Of a stretch of DNA of 64,000 bases, positions 10,389 through 20,916 are shown one piece after another. Under the pieces are notes generated by a model. That model did no database searches, had not been told where the DNA came from, and saw only the letters and a list, made by a program, of their open reading frames with translations. Positions within the stretch are counted from its first letter, which is position 1. Every line of letters starts with the position of its first letter. Location of the stretch: contig JAIVFJ010000007.1 in assembly GCA_025765615.1 (NCBI GenBank), forward strand, positions 496,001-560,000, in the 5' to 3' direction. The stretch comes from Zopfochytrium polystomum (Eukaryota; Chytridiomycota; Chytridiomycetes; Chytridiales; Chytridiaceae). A program made the position numbers and the translations under genes.

Positions 10389-13204
10389 TCACGCGTATCG
10401 CCGACCCTTCGATACAAGTCCGCGGGCAGTGGGTGCCGCGGCGACCTCGACGTCGCCGGCGATGCCCTCACCGTCAAGGACTTCCGTCGCTTTCCCCGAT
10501 CCTGCGGCAGATCCGCCCCCACCTGCTCGTGATGGCGCGCGCCTTGCACTGGCGCTCGCTGGACGAGGCTTTCTTGCTGGCGATGCGGATTCGGGCCGAC
10601 CGCTCGCTTTTCCAGACTTTGCCCGTGCACTCGCACCACTGGCCCGCGCTCCAGGGGGCTTCTTTACGGTTGGTGCCTTTTTCTTTTTCATTTCGTTGAT
10701 CGGAACGTCGTATGAAAGGTAGACGTTTGGAAACACCGACAGCGGATCCCAAACCTCCAAGGAGTCGTCGTCGTCGTCATCTTCGACCTCTGCTGAGCGG
10801 TGTGCGACGTGCGATTCGTGCTGTCGGTGCAACATCTTTCCCACCACCTCCCCGGAAACGAGGCTGCGTTTGCCCATGATGTTGTTCCCCGCGTGGGCGA
10901 TGTGTGGAATCCGCCACTTTTCAGCAGCTTCGTCGTAATCAGCGGATTCTTCAAGCATCTGGATCGCCTCCTCTGGGATGAAAGCCTCCATGACGACCAT
11001 TCGAAGTTTCAGCTCCCGGGTGAGCTCTCGCACAGTGTCGAGCAGATCCTCCCTCTCTCGCTGATGTTCCTGCTGGAGATCGCGAATCTCTGATCGATGA
11101 GCCATGAGGAGCCCCCACACCTTCTTGATCTTGCGCGTTTTCGCCTCCTTCTCTTCCTGCAAAGACGCATACTCCTCCTCGATTTGCAGGTTTACTTCTT
11201 CGTGCTCGTCGAGCTCGCGCTTCAGCTCTCTCTCCTTCCGTGCCTGTTCCTCCAACTCTGCCTGCCGACGAGCTATTTCTTGCCTCTGCTCCTCTTCGCG
11301 GTCAACGAGCGAGACACCTCCCACCAGGAGCTTCTTTTCGAGTTGTTCAAGCTTGTTCGTCAACGCGGCCCTCGCCACACGCTCGTTCTCAAGCTCCTTG
11401 GACCGCGCCTCGGCCTCTTGAAGCAGCCTCGCCCGCTCGGACTCCTCCATGTCCTTGTCCGCTAGGATCTGCTGCCGCTCCGCCTCAACCTCTGCAGCCA
11501 TCTCCGCAAGTCGCTGCTCCGGTATCCCCAGGTGAGGCCGCCCGTTCGTGCCTCGCTTCCCGCGCCCGCCCCGGCGTCTCGCACCACCGCGTGCGGCTGT
11601 TCCTCCTGGGGTGCGCGGAGATTTTGCACCCTCCGAGCCCGAGGAGCCGGATACCTCCTCAACTTCTTCGATTTCTTCGACTTCTTCGACAACGTTGGGG
11701 GCGGTGCCCTCGCCGCCGTTGGCATCGAGCTGCGCTTTGAGCCGCTTGATTTCCTCTTGAAATTCGCGCAGCATGGCGTCCTAATTAGTGCACATCAACG
11801 GCGTTCAAGGTCATGTCAGAAAGGTAAGGCAACGCGATTTTCTAAAGCGACGTTACTAGCCTTTGGATCCTCGTTGATCTTGGGCTTGTTCTTGATGTTT
11901 TTGGCTCGATTGGCGTACCGGAGTGTCGACAGCGTCTCGTCGTAGTTGTAGCTGGCAGGGCTCAGTGTCGCAATCATCAGCGTGCGGGCGTTGCCTCCCA
12001 GCGAGTCTTGCAGCAGCCGCGTCAGCTTGGAGTCTCGGTACGGAATGTGCGAGCTCTTGCCGTCGACCAGCGCAGAAATCACGTTGCCCAGCGCCGAAAG
12101 CGAGAGATTGATTTTCGTCGCTTCCTTCAGCCTGTCCCCGGTCGCTCCTGTCTTGGACTGTCGCTCGGACCCGGCGAGGTCCACAAGGTGCAGCTTCCCC
12201 GCGCGGATCCGCGAGCCGTCGCCACCCGCCTGCCCGCCGGCGGCGCCACCCGCAGAGCCTCCACCGCCGCCTGCGCCGCCCTTTTCAGACGCCTCGACGG
12301 TGATTGAAAAGATCGAGTGGCTCCTCGACGACCGCGCGTTCATCTCGGTGGCGCCAACGCTGCGGTTCTTGTTCCCAAAGCTCATCAGCCGCTCCATCTC
12401 CGCCACGTCCCGCACGACGAACGTGCTCAGGTCCTTGACGTACACGCCCGTGTCCGCGCGCTCCTTGAGCTCGAGCTTGCCCGATTTCGGGCTGAGCAGG
12501 TCGCGGATGTCTTCGTTGTAGATTTCAAGGTACGTTGCGCGGACGAGGTACTGCGTTGAAGCGGACGAGTGCTGGATGTGGGTGAAGATGTGGTCGAATG
12601 CGTTTGGGATGATTCCTCGCAGGGACGGGACGTCGCGGACGCCTTCCATGGAGAAAGTCTGGTGTTCGTGTTATTGTGGGACGTGGACCGAGGGCAGGGT
12701 TGGGGGAATGGACAACGTTGGAAGGTACCCAACGAAATGGGTTCAAGTCCAATAAAAACACAACCCCCCACCTTTCCAGTCCCCGTCTGCCCATAAGCAA
12801 ACACGGTCCCATTGTAACCGCTCAGCACGCTGTCCACGATTGGCCTCGCCGTCGTGTTGTACACGTCCTCCTGCCTGGACGTTTCGTCAAACACCGAGTC
12901 GAACGTGAACGTCTTCGGCGGTTCGGCGGCCGCGGCCGCCTGGCCGCCGACGTTGGACGACCCGCCACCGCCTGCGGCGCCGCGCGGATCCGATATCGAC
13001 ACGGTCGCGAGGCTCTTGTTCATCGAGACAATGTTGGTGTGGCCCGCGGCTTTCTCCTTGTCGGAGAACGGCCGGCAGCGCACAACGACCTTGACGGTTT
13101 CCTTTTCGGACTAGGAAGGGGAATTCGTGGTGGAGGTCAGCCCACGCAGCCTAATGCGATGCGGTGCAATCGCCGTTGATGGACAGGCAACAACAACGTA
13201 CCAT
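10389..13204 (-). CDS. Kinesin-II (kinesin-2, KIF3/FLA10-type) motor subunit
   Basis: Exons: 13202-13204 (only ATG), 12772-13110, 11861-12658 and 10389-11780, giving about 843 residues. The motor begins [15 protein letters not shown], with P-loop GQTGTGKT, switch [12 protein letters not shown], switch [12 protein letters not shown] and the neck [35 protein letters not shown], which is diagnostic of kinesin-2. Gly-rich inserts interrupt the motor near residues 27-45 and before switch II. The stalk is a long coiled coil after an acidic [11 protein letters not shown] segment, followed by [13 protein letters not shown] and [11 protein letters not shown], typical of KIF3 tails, and a basic Ser/Pro-rich end. 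In other organisms this motor pulls anterograde intraflagellar transport trains, so its presence argues for a flagellated stage. The last intron appears to be of GC-AG type. Confidence 0.9.
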
Positions 13205-13298
13205 ATGCTCAAGGGGAAGCAGCCAGGGTTAATTAGACAATTCTCAATAACGGACACAAACACGTCAAAGACTTGCGACTTGTCACCGCAGCCGCACG
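13205..13298. promoter_or_regulatory. 94-bp bidirectional promoter gap, kinesin-II / PRP38
   Basis: Only 94 bp separate the two divergent start codons. The gap contains AATTAGACAATTCTC and a GACACAAACACGTCAAAG segment; no TATA box was recognised. Shared regulatory sequence is implied by the spacing alone. Confidence 0.4.
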
Positions 13299-15272
13299 AT
13301 GGCGAACTCGACAGGTGAGCCCCGGCGCCAGATCTTGTGGGAGGCTTTACACGATCGAGATCGGACGAGATTGCATCGCATTAACGCAAACCTTCCCGCT
13401 CCCCAACAAAATCCCAGTCTCCGAGGCGGCCGCCATTCATGGCATGAACCCGCAGGTGAGTCCCGCCCAGTTCCCAATCTGTAGGTCCGGCAGAGCTGAT
13501 TGTCGCACTTTCCGAATCCCCCGCCGCTCTCCCGCAGTTTCTCGTCGAAAAAATCATCCGTTCCCGCATCTACGACAGCATCTTTTGGAAGGAGCACTGC
13601 TTCGCACTGACCGGTGAGTTGATGCCGACTACAATCTTGCGAGGTTTGATCCGCATTGAGCTCTGACCAAAAGAAAAATCCCACGACCCATCCCCCCAAC
13701 GCGCCTTCCCTCCAGCGGAAACCCTTGTCGACAAGGCGGTCGACCTCAAGTACGTTGGCGGGCAGTACGGCGTGCAGCGGCCATCCGAGTTCCTCTGCCT
13801 CACGCTCAAGCTGCTGCAGCTGCAGCCCGACAAGTCCATCATCCGCATCTACCTCCAGAACGAAGAGTACAAGTACCTGACGGCGCTGACCGCGTTCTAC
13901 ATCCGCCTGACGTTCAACTCGGTCGAGTGCTACCAGTACTTGGAGCCGCTGCTGCTGGATAAGCGGAAATTGAGGATGCGGGATGCGCGTTGAGTATTTG
14001 AATTTTTTTTTTTTTTTTTTGGTCCTTATTTTTTGGATGTTTCCTTGCCCCCCAATTCCATCCCCTAACCCCACCACCACCAACACAGAGGGCAACTACT
14101 ACCTCTCGTACCTCGACGAGTTTGCCGACTCGCTCCTCCGCAGCGACCGCGTCTGCGACATTGCGCTTCCGCGCATCACCCGTCGCGCCGTGCTCGTCGA
14201 GGCTCGCGAGCTCGAAGACCGCATCAGCCCGCTCGAGGCCGACTTGCTCGACGGCGACGACGAGGACGGGATCGCGCTGGAGGAGGGCGAGGAGCGCGAG
14301 CGGCAGGCCCCGTTGCCGCCGATGCCGGTGGCGCGGATGGAGGAGGAGGAGGAGGAGGAGGAGGAAGGGGAGGAGGAAGGGAAGGAAAGGGAGGGCGGAG
14401 GTCGGGATGGTGGTGGTGGCCGTGTGGGTGTTTCGCGGCGGCGGGATGATGACGGGGAGAGAGAGGTCGGCGGCGTCCGAAGGGTGCCGGACCGCAGCAG
14501 AGACCGCAGCAGAGACCGCGGCGAACGGGGCCGCGCGGACAGCGGGCGGGAGCGGGATCGCCGCGACGGCGGCCGGCGGTATCGCGAGGATGGCGACGAC
14601 GACGACCACAACGACGATCGGCGGCGCCACCGCGGAGGTGGGGCTCGCCACGGGGACCGATCCCGCCGGGACCGGTCCGCGTCGTCACGCGACGACGACG
14701 ATGACGACGACCGCGACCGCCGCCGGAGGCACCGGAGCCACCGTCGAGACCGGTCTGCGTCGCCGCGCGGCGACGACGATAGTCGGCGGCGGCGGCGGGC
14801 GGACGGCGCGTCACGACGCTACAGCGACGACGAGGACCGGCGCGACCGCGACCGCGACCGGGAGGTGCGGCAGGCGCGGCGCGACGAACGGGACGACGGC
14901 GGCCGCGAGCGGGACCTACAGCGGCGTCGGCGTGATGAAGAATACGACGACAAGCGGGCGGCGCCGGCGGCGGCGTGGCAGGGACGGCGCGAGGAAGACG
15001 ACGTCGGGTGGCGTCCACCGGCCGCGGCGGTGGCTTCGGGCGACGCAGCGGGTGGCGGCGAGCGGAAGAAGAAGTGGTCGTCGAAGAAGGTGGATGCGCT
15101 GTTCCGCAAGAGCGGGGGAGGAGGAGGAGGAGGAGGAGGAGGAGACAAGGGCAAGGGTGGTCGAGAAGAGGGCGGCAGTGGCGGAGGAGGAGGGGTCGCG
15201 GACGGGAGCATGTCAATCGAGGAGACGAACAAGATGCGGATCGCGCTGGGCATGAAGCCGCTCAAGATGTGA
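13299..15272 (+). CDS. PRP38: Pre-mRNA splicing factor Prp38 with RD-rich tail and Hub1-binding-like terminus
   Basis: Five exons: 13299-13314, 13418-13455, 13538-13613, 13716-13988 and 14089-15272. Spliced, the protein starts MANSTVSEAAAIHGMNPQ|FLVEKIIRSRIYDSIFWKEH and continues LVDKAVDLKYVGGQYG, EFLCLTLKLLQLQPD and YQYLEPLLLDKRKLRMRD, then YYLSYLDEFADSLL and RVCDIALPRI. This is the full Prp38 fold, a tri-snRNP component needed for spliceosome activation. After about residue 190 it becomes a disordered acidic then Arg/Asp/Ser-rich tail (RDRSASPRG, poly-Glu and poly-Gly tracts from GAG and GGA repeats). It ends MSIEETNKMRIALGMKPLKM, resembling the Hub1-interaction motif of Snu66/SART1. All splice sites are GT-AG. 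Nuclear. Confidence 0.92.
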
Positions 15273-15775
15273 GGAGAGAAGGCGGCGAAGGATTGATTGG
15301 GAAATGGAAAAAACAAGAAAGGTGCGGAGGATCGGGCGATGGCCCTTTGTGGCTCAAGAAGAAAGGAGCTGCCCTTTTTTCCCGCTGACCCCCGCCCTCA
15401 GATTTATTGTTGCACGGGCTGATGATGATGATGATGATGATGGTGGCTGGGCATAATATTATGTATTGACTGGCTAACCGACTGACTGACTGACTGACTG
15501 ACAGCGGACGGACGCTTGCAGTGGGGAACCTCCTTCTACCGCGCGCTGCTCTGCTGTCTCCGTGTCTCGCTCTCGCTGGCTCTCTCTCTCTCCCTCTCTC
15601 TGTCTACCTCTCTCTCCCTCTCTCTCTCTCTCTCTCTCCGTCTCTCCTCCGTCTTCCAGCCGTGAACAGTCTGTAACAAAAACAGAGAAAAGCGGAGGAT
15701 AGACAGACAGAGGGAGAGAGACAGAAAGACGAGACAGGCAGACAGACAGACAGCAAGCCGAGAGAGAGGGAGAAC

Positions 15776-15821
<46 letters not shown>

Positions 15822-16001
15822 AGACGCAATGAGAGAGACTGGCAGAGAGAGAGACGGAGAGAGGCGAGAGCGCCAAGAGGATCAGTTATTGACTGAGCAA
15901 TTGTGGGAGGGAAGAGACAAGGCGGGCGGGCGGATCTAAACCCCCCAAAAGTGATTACAACGTTGTTGTGGGCATTTATATGAAACCCGCCCCCTCGCCC
16001 A
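15273..16001. repeat. Low-complexity block: GAT repeat, GACT repeat, long CT then GA tracts
   Basis: After the PRP38 stop there is (GAT)n at about 15421-15441 and (GACT)n at 15477-15502. A CT-rich tract runs from 15547 to 15655 and a GA-rich tract from 15700 to 15875. The pyrimidine and purine halves are imperfectly complementary and separated by about 45 bp. No gene is supported; the open frames here are Ser/Leu or Arg/Glu repeats. Confidence 0.7.
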
Positions 16002-19000
16002 ATGACCCTGCCATCATCATCAGCGTCGTCTCCGCCCGACCGGCTCGTTGTTGAAGCCACCACCACCAGTAGCAGCAGCAGCAGCAGCAGTGCCGCAGCA
16101 GAGGCTGCCGTCGAAGTGCTCGTCCTCCCCGCCGGCTCAGGTCCTGTCTCGTCGTCGCCCTCGGGATCCACCGCTGCCGCCACCTCTTCGTCCTCCCCTT
16201 CATCGCCGATCATCCCCACACCCGCCGCCACCGCCCGCGCTGCATCCCCTCCGAAAATGCCCGTCGATCGATCTGACACCGCCTCCATCACGGGTCGGCG
16301 CACATTGACCCGCGGCGGCTCGACCCTAAGACGGAAGCAGCAAACCCTCGATCGTGAGATTCCGTGGCAAGTCAAGTTCCCAGCCGCGGAACACAAAAAG
16401 GGCGAGAACAACATCAGGACGACAAAGTACACTGTCCTCACTTTCATCCCGCTCCTGCTCTTTTACCAGGTAAACAACGTTGGAGGACTTGATCGCCTCG
16501 TCCTTGGGGTAACCATCGTGGATCTGAAACTTGTCCCTTTCAACACCAAATCACAGTTCAGTCGCTTCTACAACTTCTACTTCCTCTTGGGCGCCCTGAC
16601 GGTCTTTTACGGATCGTCGTCCCTATCTCCCTTCTCCTTAGTATCGCCTCTCATCATTGTCTTGATCTTTGCCGCCTTCAAAGAGGCCGTTGAGGATTAC
16701 TCCCGATACGTCACCGACCGCGATGCGAACGGCGCGCCCGTTAAACTCTTCCGGAACGGTGCGAAAGTTGATGCAGCCGCAAAAGACGTTCAAGGAGGCG
16801 ACGTCATTTACATCGTGAAAGGGGAGAAGCTGCCAGTGGACGCAATTGTTCTCAGCACAAGTTACGATGATGGTACTTGCTTTGTGGAGACGGCCGAACT
16901 GGACGGGTGAGGCTGTGTTGTTGTCTTGCTGCTTTTTCGTGTCTGACAAACCGCAGCGAGACGAACTTGAAGCGCCGCACGGCCATCAATGCCCTTTCTC
17001 ACTACACCAAGCCCGAGGTAAGCAACTGATGGCGATGTTCTATACAGATGTCTCAACACAACACGCTTTCGCCACCTTTTTCAGGACATTGCTCAGCTGA
17101 AGATCATTGTTCAGTGCGAGAGAACCGAATGAGAGCCTGGTTTCCTTCCAAGGCCGTATTTCAGTCGTCCCCGATCACGTCGACGACGCAACGCACGCCG
17201 CCGAAGCCCAGTTCGCCTCGCTCTCAATGTCCAACATGCTTCTTCGCGGCGCCGTTCTTCGCAACACAGACTTTGCCTGGGGAGTCGTTGTCTACACCGG
17301 CCACAACACCAAAATCATCAAAAACCTGAAGACAACCGGGCTTAAGAGCTCGCGGATGGAGAAATGGCTCAACTGGCTCGTCGCCGGCGCGTTTGTGTAC
17401 AATGCCATCTTGCTTCTCGGAAGCACACTCCTGGAGTGGTTCCATTACAAGGATGTGCAAGAGAAGGAGACGGCCCGACTCGCTGCGGGAATTACGGACT
17501 ACGTTGTAGAATGGTATATTGGCCCTTCGGACACCAGCCTGGTGAGTGTGGTTCCTTTTTGATTATGACCCGTCTCCGTCCGCTACCTCCCTCTGAGCCT
17601 TTTTACGTTCCCTTCCCGATTCATTTATCAGGGCAAAAACTTTGCAGACTACTTTGTCAGTTACTTCTCTCTCTACACGTACGTCATTCCGATCTCCTTG
17701 TTCGTCACTATGGAGCTTGTTCGGCTTGCTCAAGGCCTATTTATGGCTTGGGACGAAAAGATGGTTCTCATGAGGCAGCCTGCCCCAAACGCCCCTTCAA
17801 CTGAAGAGCCCGAGCGCGTTCCGTTCAAGGCGAACAACACCAATCTGAACGAAGATCTTGGCGCGATCGACTACATCTTCTCCGACAAAACTGGAACCCT
17901 CACGCAGAACGAGATGCGCCTGGCAAAGTGGTACGTCGACGGCATCGAGTTTGACGACATGAAGGACAAGGGTGGGTTTGGCCGAGCGATTCGGGTAGGA
18001 AACAAATTCTTCTGTTTCATTTTTGCGAAACTCCATTGGATTAACGCGGATGTTTATGCAGGATGCAAAATTGCCAAAGGGCACTTTGGAGCACATGCAA
18101 ATATTCGCGCGAGCGATTGCCTTGTGCCACGATGCGATCCCATCAGTCGACGAACGGAGCCATAAAATGATCTACGAAGCTCAATCTCCAGACGAGTCTG
18201 CCCTTTTGTACGGCATGGTGAACAGCGGCGTGACCCTCACATTCCGCGCCAAGTCAACACTTCGCCTTACCAACGCGGACAACCAGACTGAGACTTACGA
18301 GATTCTCAACACGCTAGAATTCAACTCGGATCGCAAACGAATGTCAGTCATCGTCCGCCACCCCGACACTGGCAAAATCGCACTCTTTTGCAAAGGCGCG
18401 GATAACATTATCATGGCTCGCCTGTCGACAGATCAATCGAAAAACCCTGCAGAACGGCTGACAAAAACGGACACTGCTTTGCGAGAGTTTTCCGAGACCG
18501 GCTTGCGAACCCTCATGGTCGCTTTCCGAGAGTTGACAGAGGACGAATACGAGACCTTTGCTGAAGAGTACGATGCTGCGGAGAACGCTCTCGCTGATCG
18601 TGAAACCAAAGTTGCTGAGGTGGCGGAGAAAATCGAGCGCGACCTCGTTCTGCTCGGCTGCACCGCCATCGAAGACCGGCTTCAAGACCTCGTCCCCGAG
18701 AGTATCGAGTACCTGCTTCGTTGCGGTATCCGGCTCTGGGTTCTCACCGGCGACAAAAAGGAAACGGCCATCAACATTGGCATGTCGTCAAGAATCATTC
18801 GCCAAGGTATGGCGGTCCTCGTACTCGCCGTCCCGAACCCCACCGTCGAAAGCCTCACGGCTCGAGTCAACCAGCTGATCACCGAGCTCGCCGAGCGCAC
18901 CGGCGTCACGCGCGAGTCCATCCTGTCGCCCACGGAAGCCCCCGACACGCGCACCACCCAGCCCGCCGACGCCTGCCTCGTCGTCACCGGAGAGAACCTC

Positions 19001-20294
19001 GCCGTCATCCTCGGAAACCCCGCGCTGGAACCGGCGTTCCTGCGGCTGGGCGTCCGCTGCCACTCTGTCATTTGCTGCCGCGTCACCCCGCTGCAGAAGG
19101 CCCTCGTCGTCAAAATGGTCAAAGACGGGCTCCATGCGATGACGCTTGCTATCGGCGACGGCGCCAACGATGTGTCCATGATCCAGGGGGCCGATGTTGG
19201 CGTCGGTATCAAAGGTCGTGAGGGCAACCAAGCGGTTCGGTCTGCGGACTATGCGATGGGAGAGTTTAGGTTCCTGACGAGGCTGGTGGCCGTCCATGGA
19301 CGCTACAGCTACATGCGGCTCGCTGGCCTGATCTTTTACAGCTTGTACAAGAACTTTACGTTCATCACCGTTCAGTGGTGGTTCGGCTTTTACAGCAGCT
19401 GGTCTGGACAGGTATGGCTATCGCTCTCCTTATTTTTCCTTCTCTTGTTTTTACGTGTGTGGCATCAGCTGATGGTTTAATCTCCGTTCCCTATCCGACC
19501 GTAGACCGTTTACGAAGACATCTTTTTCATCAGTTTCAACGTCGTATTCACATCGTTGCCGCCTCTCTTCTTTGCCATGTTTGAGAAGGATGTGGACGAA
19601 GACAAGATTGAGGAGCATCCTGAACTGTACATGCAAGTCCGTGACGGTAGTTACTGGAACTGGACAGTCATTCTGACAACGCTGCTGAGCCCTATATGGC
19701 ACTCCATCGGTAAGAGTTGAAATTATTTCCCTGTTTCCTTCATCGACTGTATATTCGCGTTCGCTGAGCATCAAACCTCCCGCAGTCATCTTCTTTGGCT
19801 ACGTGTACCTCCAGTCGGACTCCATCCTCTCCTCATCGGGCCGAAGCAGCGGTTTCTGGGTCCAATGCTTCTACCTGGGGACACCAATGCTGACGACCGT
19901 CCTCTGCAAGCAAGCCCTCGTCACCCGCCACTTTATCTGGATCACCTTCTTTGGCCTCCTGCTGTCCCTCTTCCTGGACCCCATCGTGCAAGTCGCCGTC
20001 GAGTACCTCAACTTTGGCTCCGAGCCCGGCACGTTCGTGATCCAGCACGGCATGCTGACCTTTTACCTCGCCGTCACCGGCATCGTCGTCGCCTGCCTGC
20101 TACCGGACGTCACCCTCGCCCTCGCGAGGCGCATGATGTACCCGACCGACGTCGACATTGTCATGGAGGGCGTCAAGCTGGAGAAGCGCGAGCACCGCGG
20201 AGAGGCCGAGAAGGGCAAGGCCGCGGCCAAGAAGGGGAGGGTGGGGATGGCAGGCGAGGAGCTGACGGCGGTGGAGATGGAGGAGGTGCGGTAG
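16002..20294 (+). CDS. P4-type ATPase (phospholipid flippase)
   Basis: Eight exons: 16002-16469, 16557-16906, 16957-17017, 17085-17541, 17632-17994, 18062-19411, 19505-19709 and 19786-20294. The start could instead be the in-frame ATG at 16258, past a poly-Ser region. Motifs in order: IRTTKYTVLTFIPLLLF (TM1), actuator VETAELDG|ETNLKRR (flippase form of the dephosphorylation loop), phosphorylation site FSDKTGTLTQNEM, QSPDESALL, nucleotide-binding FCKGADN, TGDKKETAINIG, GDGANDVSMI, and a six-TM C-terminal domain. It should flip aminophospholipids in Golgi, endosome or plasma membrane, probably with a Cdc50-type partner. One surplus A near 17120 breaks the frame at QCER|PNESLVSFQG; every other segment is intact, so I treat it as an error. 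No Neo1/Dnf/Drs2 subclass is assigned. Confidence 0.9.
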
Positions 20295-20916
20295 AGGCGC
20301 GCGGGGGAAGTTTCTCCTTGGCATTAATTTTTTTTTTGTTTTGGGAGGTGGGAGTGGGAGAGCTGAGGTCGCAAACGATTAAGACGCCGATATTTTAAGG
20401 ACGTTCACTTTTTTCGTTTGCATCCCCCTGGGCTTTTCCCTTTTGGGGAACATATCCTTCGTTGGTAACCCAGCTGTGCGGTTGCGCACTGCATTTCCTT
20501 TTCTCTTTTTTTTTCTTCTTCTTTCTCATGGTGTCGAAAGCGTCACCGTTCCTGATGCCCCTTGTCATTTTGCACTGCCTGTGGTCTCCCCTTTTTTTCT
20601 TCTTGGCAACAGTTCTAGCCTCTTCTTGTTTGTTGGCCGCCGTTTGGTCTTTCCACTCCCTGCCTTCTTTTTTTTTTTGCCCCCCCAATTTGGTAGCGGG
20701 GGGAGCGAGAAGCGGGGAGCGGGGGGCCGGAAAGCCTTTTTCTTCTCTTGTTTGAATTGCAAATCGCATTTAGACGGTTGGGGGACTGGTGGGGTTTGTT
20801 GTGGTCTGTGCTCGGATACAGTGGCGGCTGTGCCGCCACCGCCGCTCTGTGGCTCTGCGATCGATTGATTTAGAAGTAGGACGGAGGACTGACGACGATC
20901 TGCGACATCCACCGTT
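20295..20916. other. Intergenic region, T-rich
   Basis: Contains T-rich stretches and G runs (about 20698-20735) between the flippase stop and the next gene. Open frames here are low-complexity and unsupported. Confidence 0.4.

Noticed and set aside
9814..10392. 192-codon minus-strand frame beyond the kinesin stop
   Set aside because: No motif, no codon bias, mixed composition; more likely UTR or intergenic.
14224..15216. 330-codon open frame antisense to PRP38
   Set aside because: Shadow of the Arg/Asp-rich repeat tail; no domain, and its sequence is Arg/Pro/Ser low complexity.
15550..15900. Ser/Leu-rich 'membrane protein' frames
   Set aside because: They are direct translations of (CT)n/(GA)n repeats.
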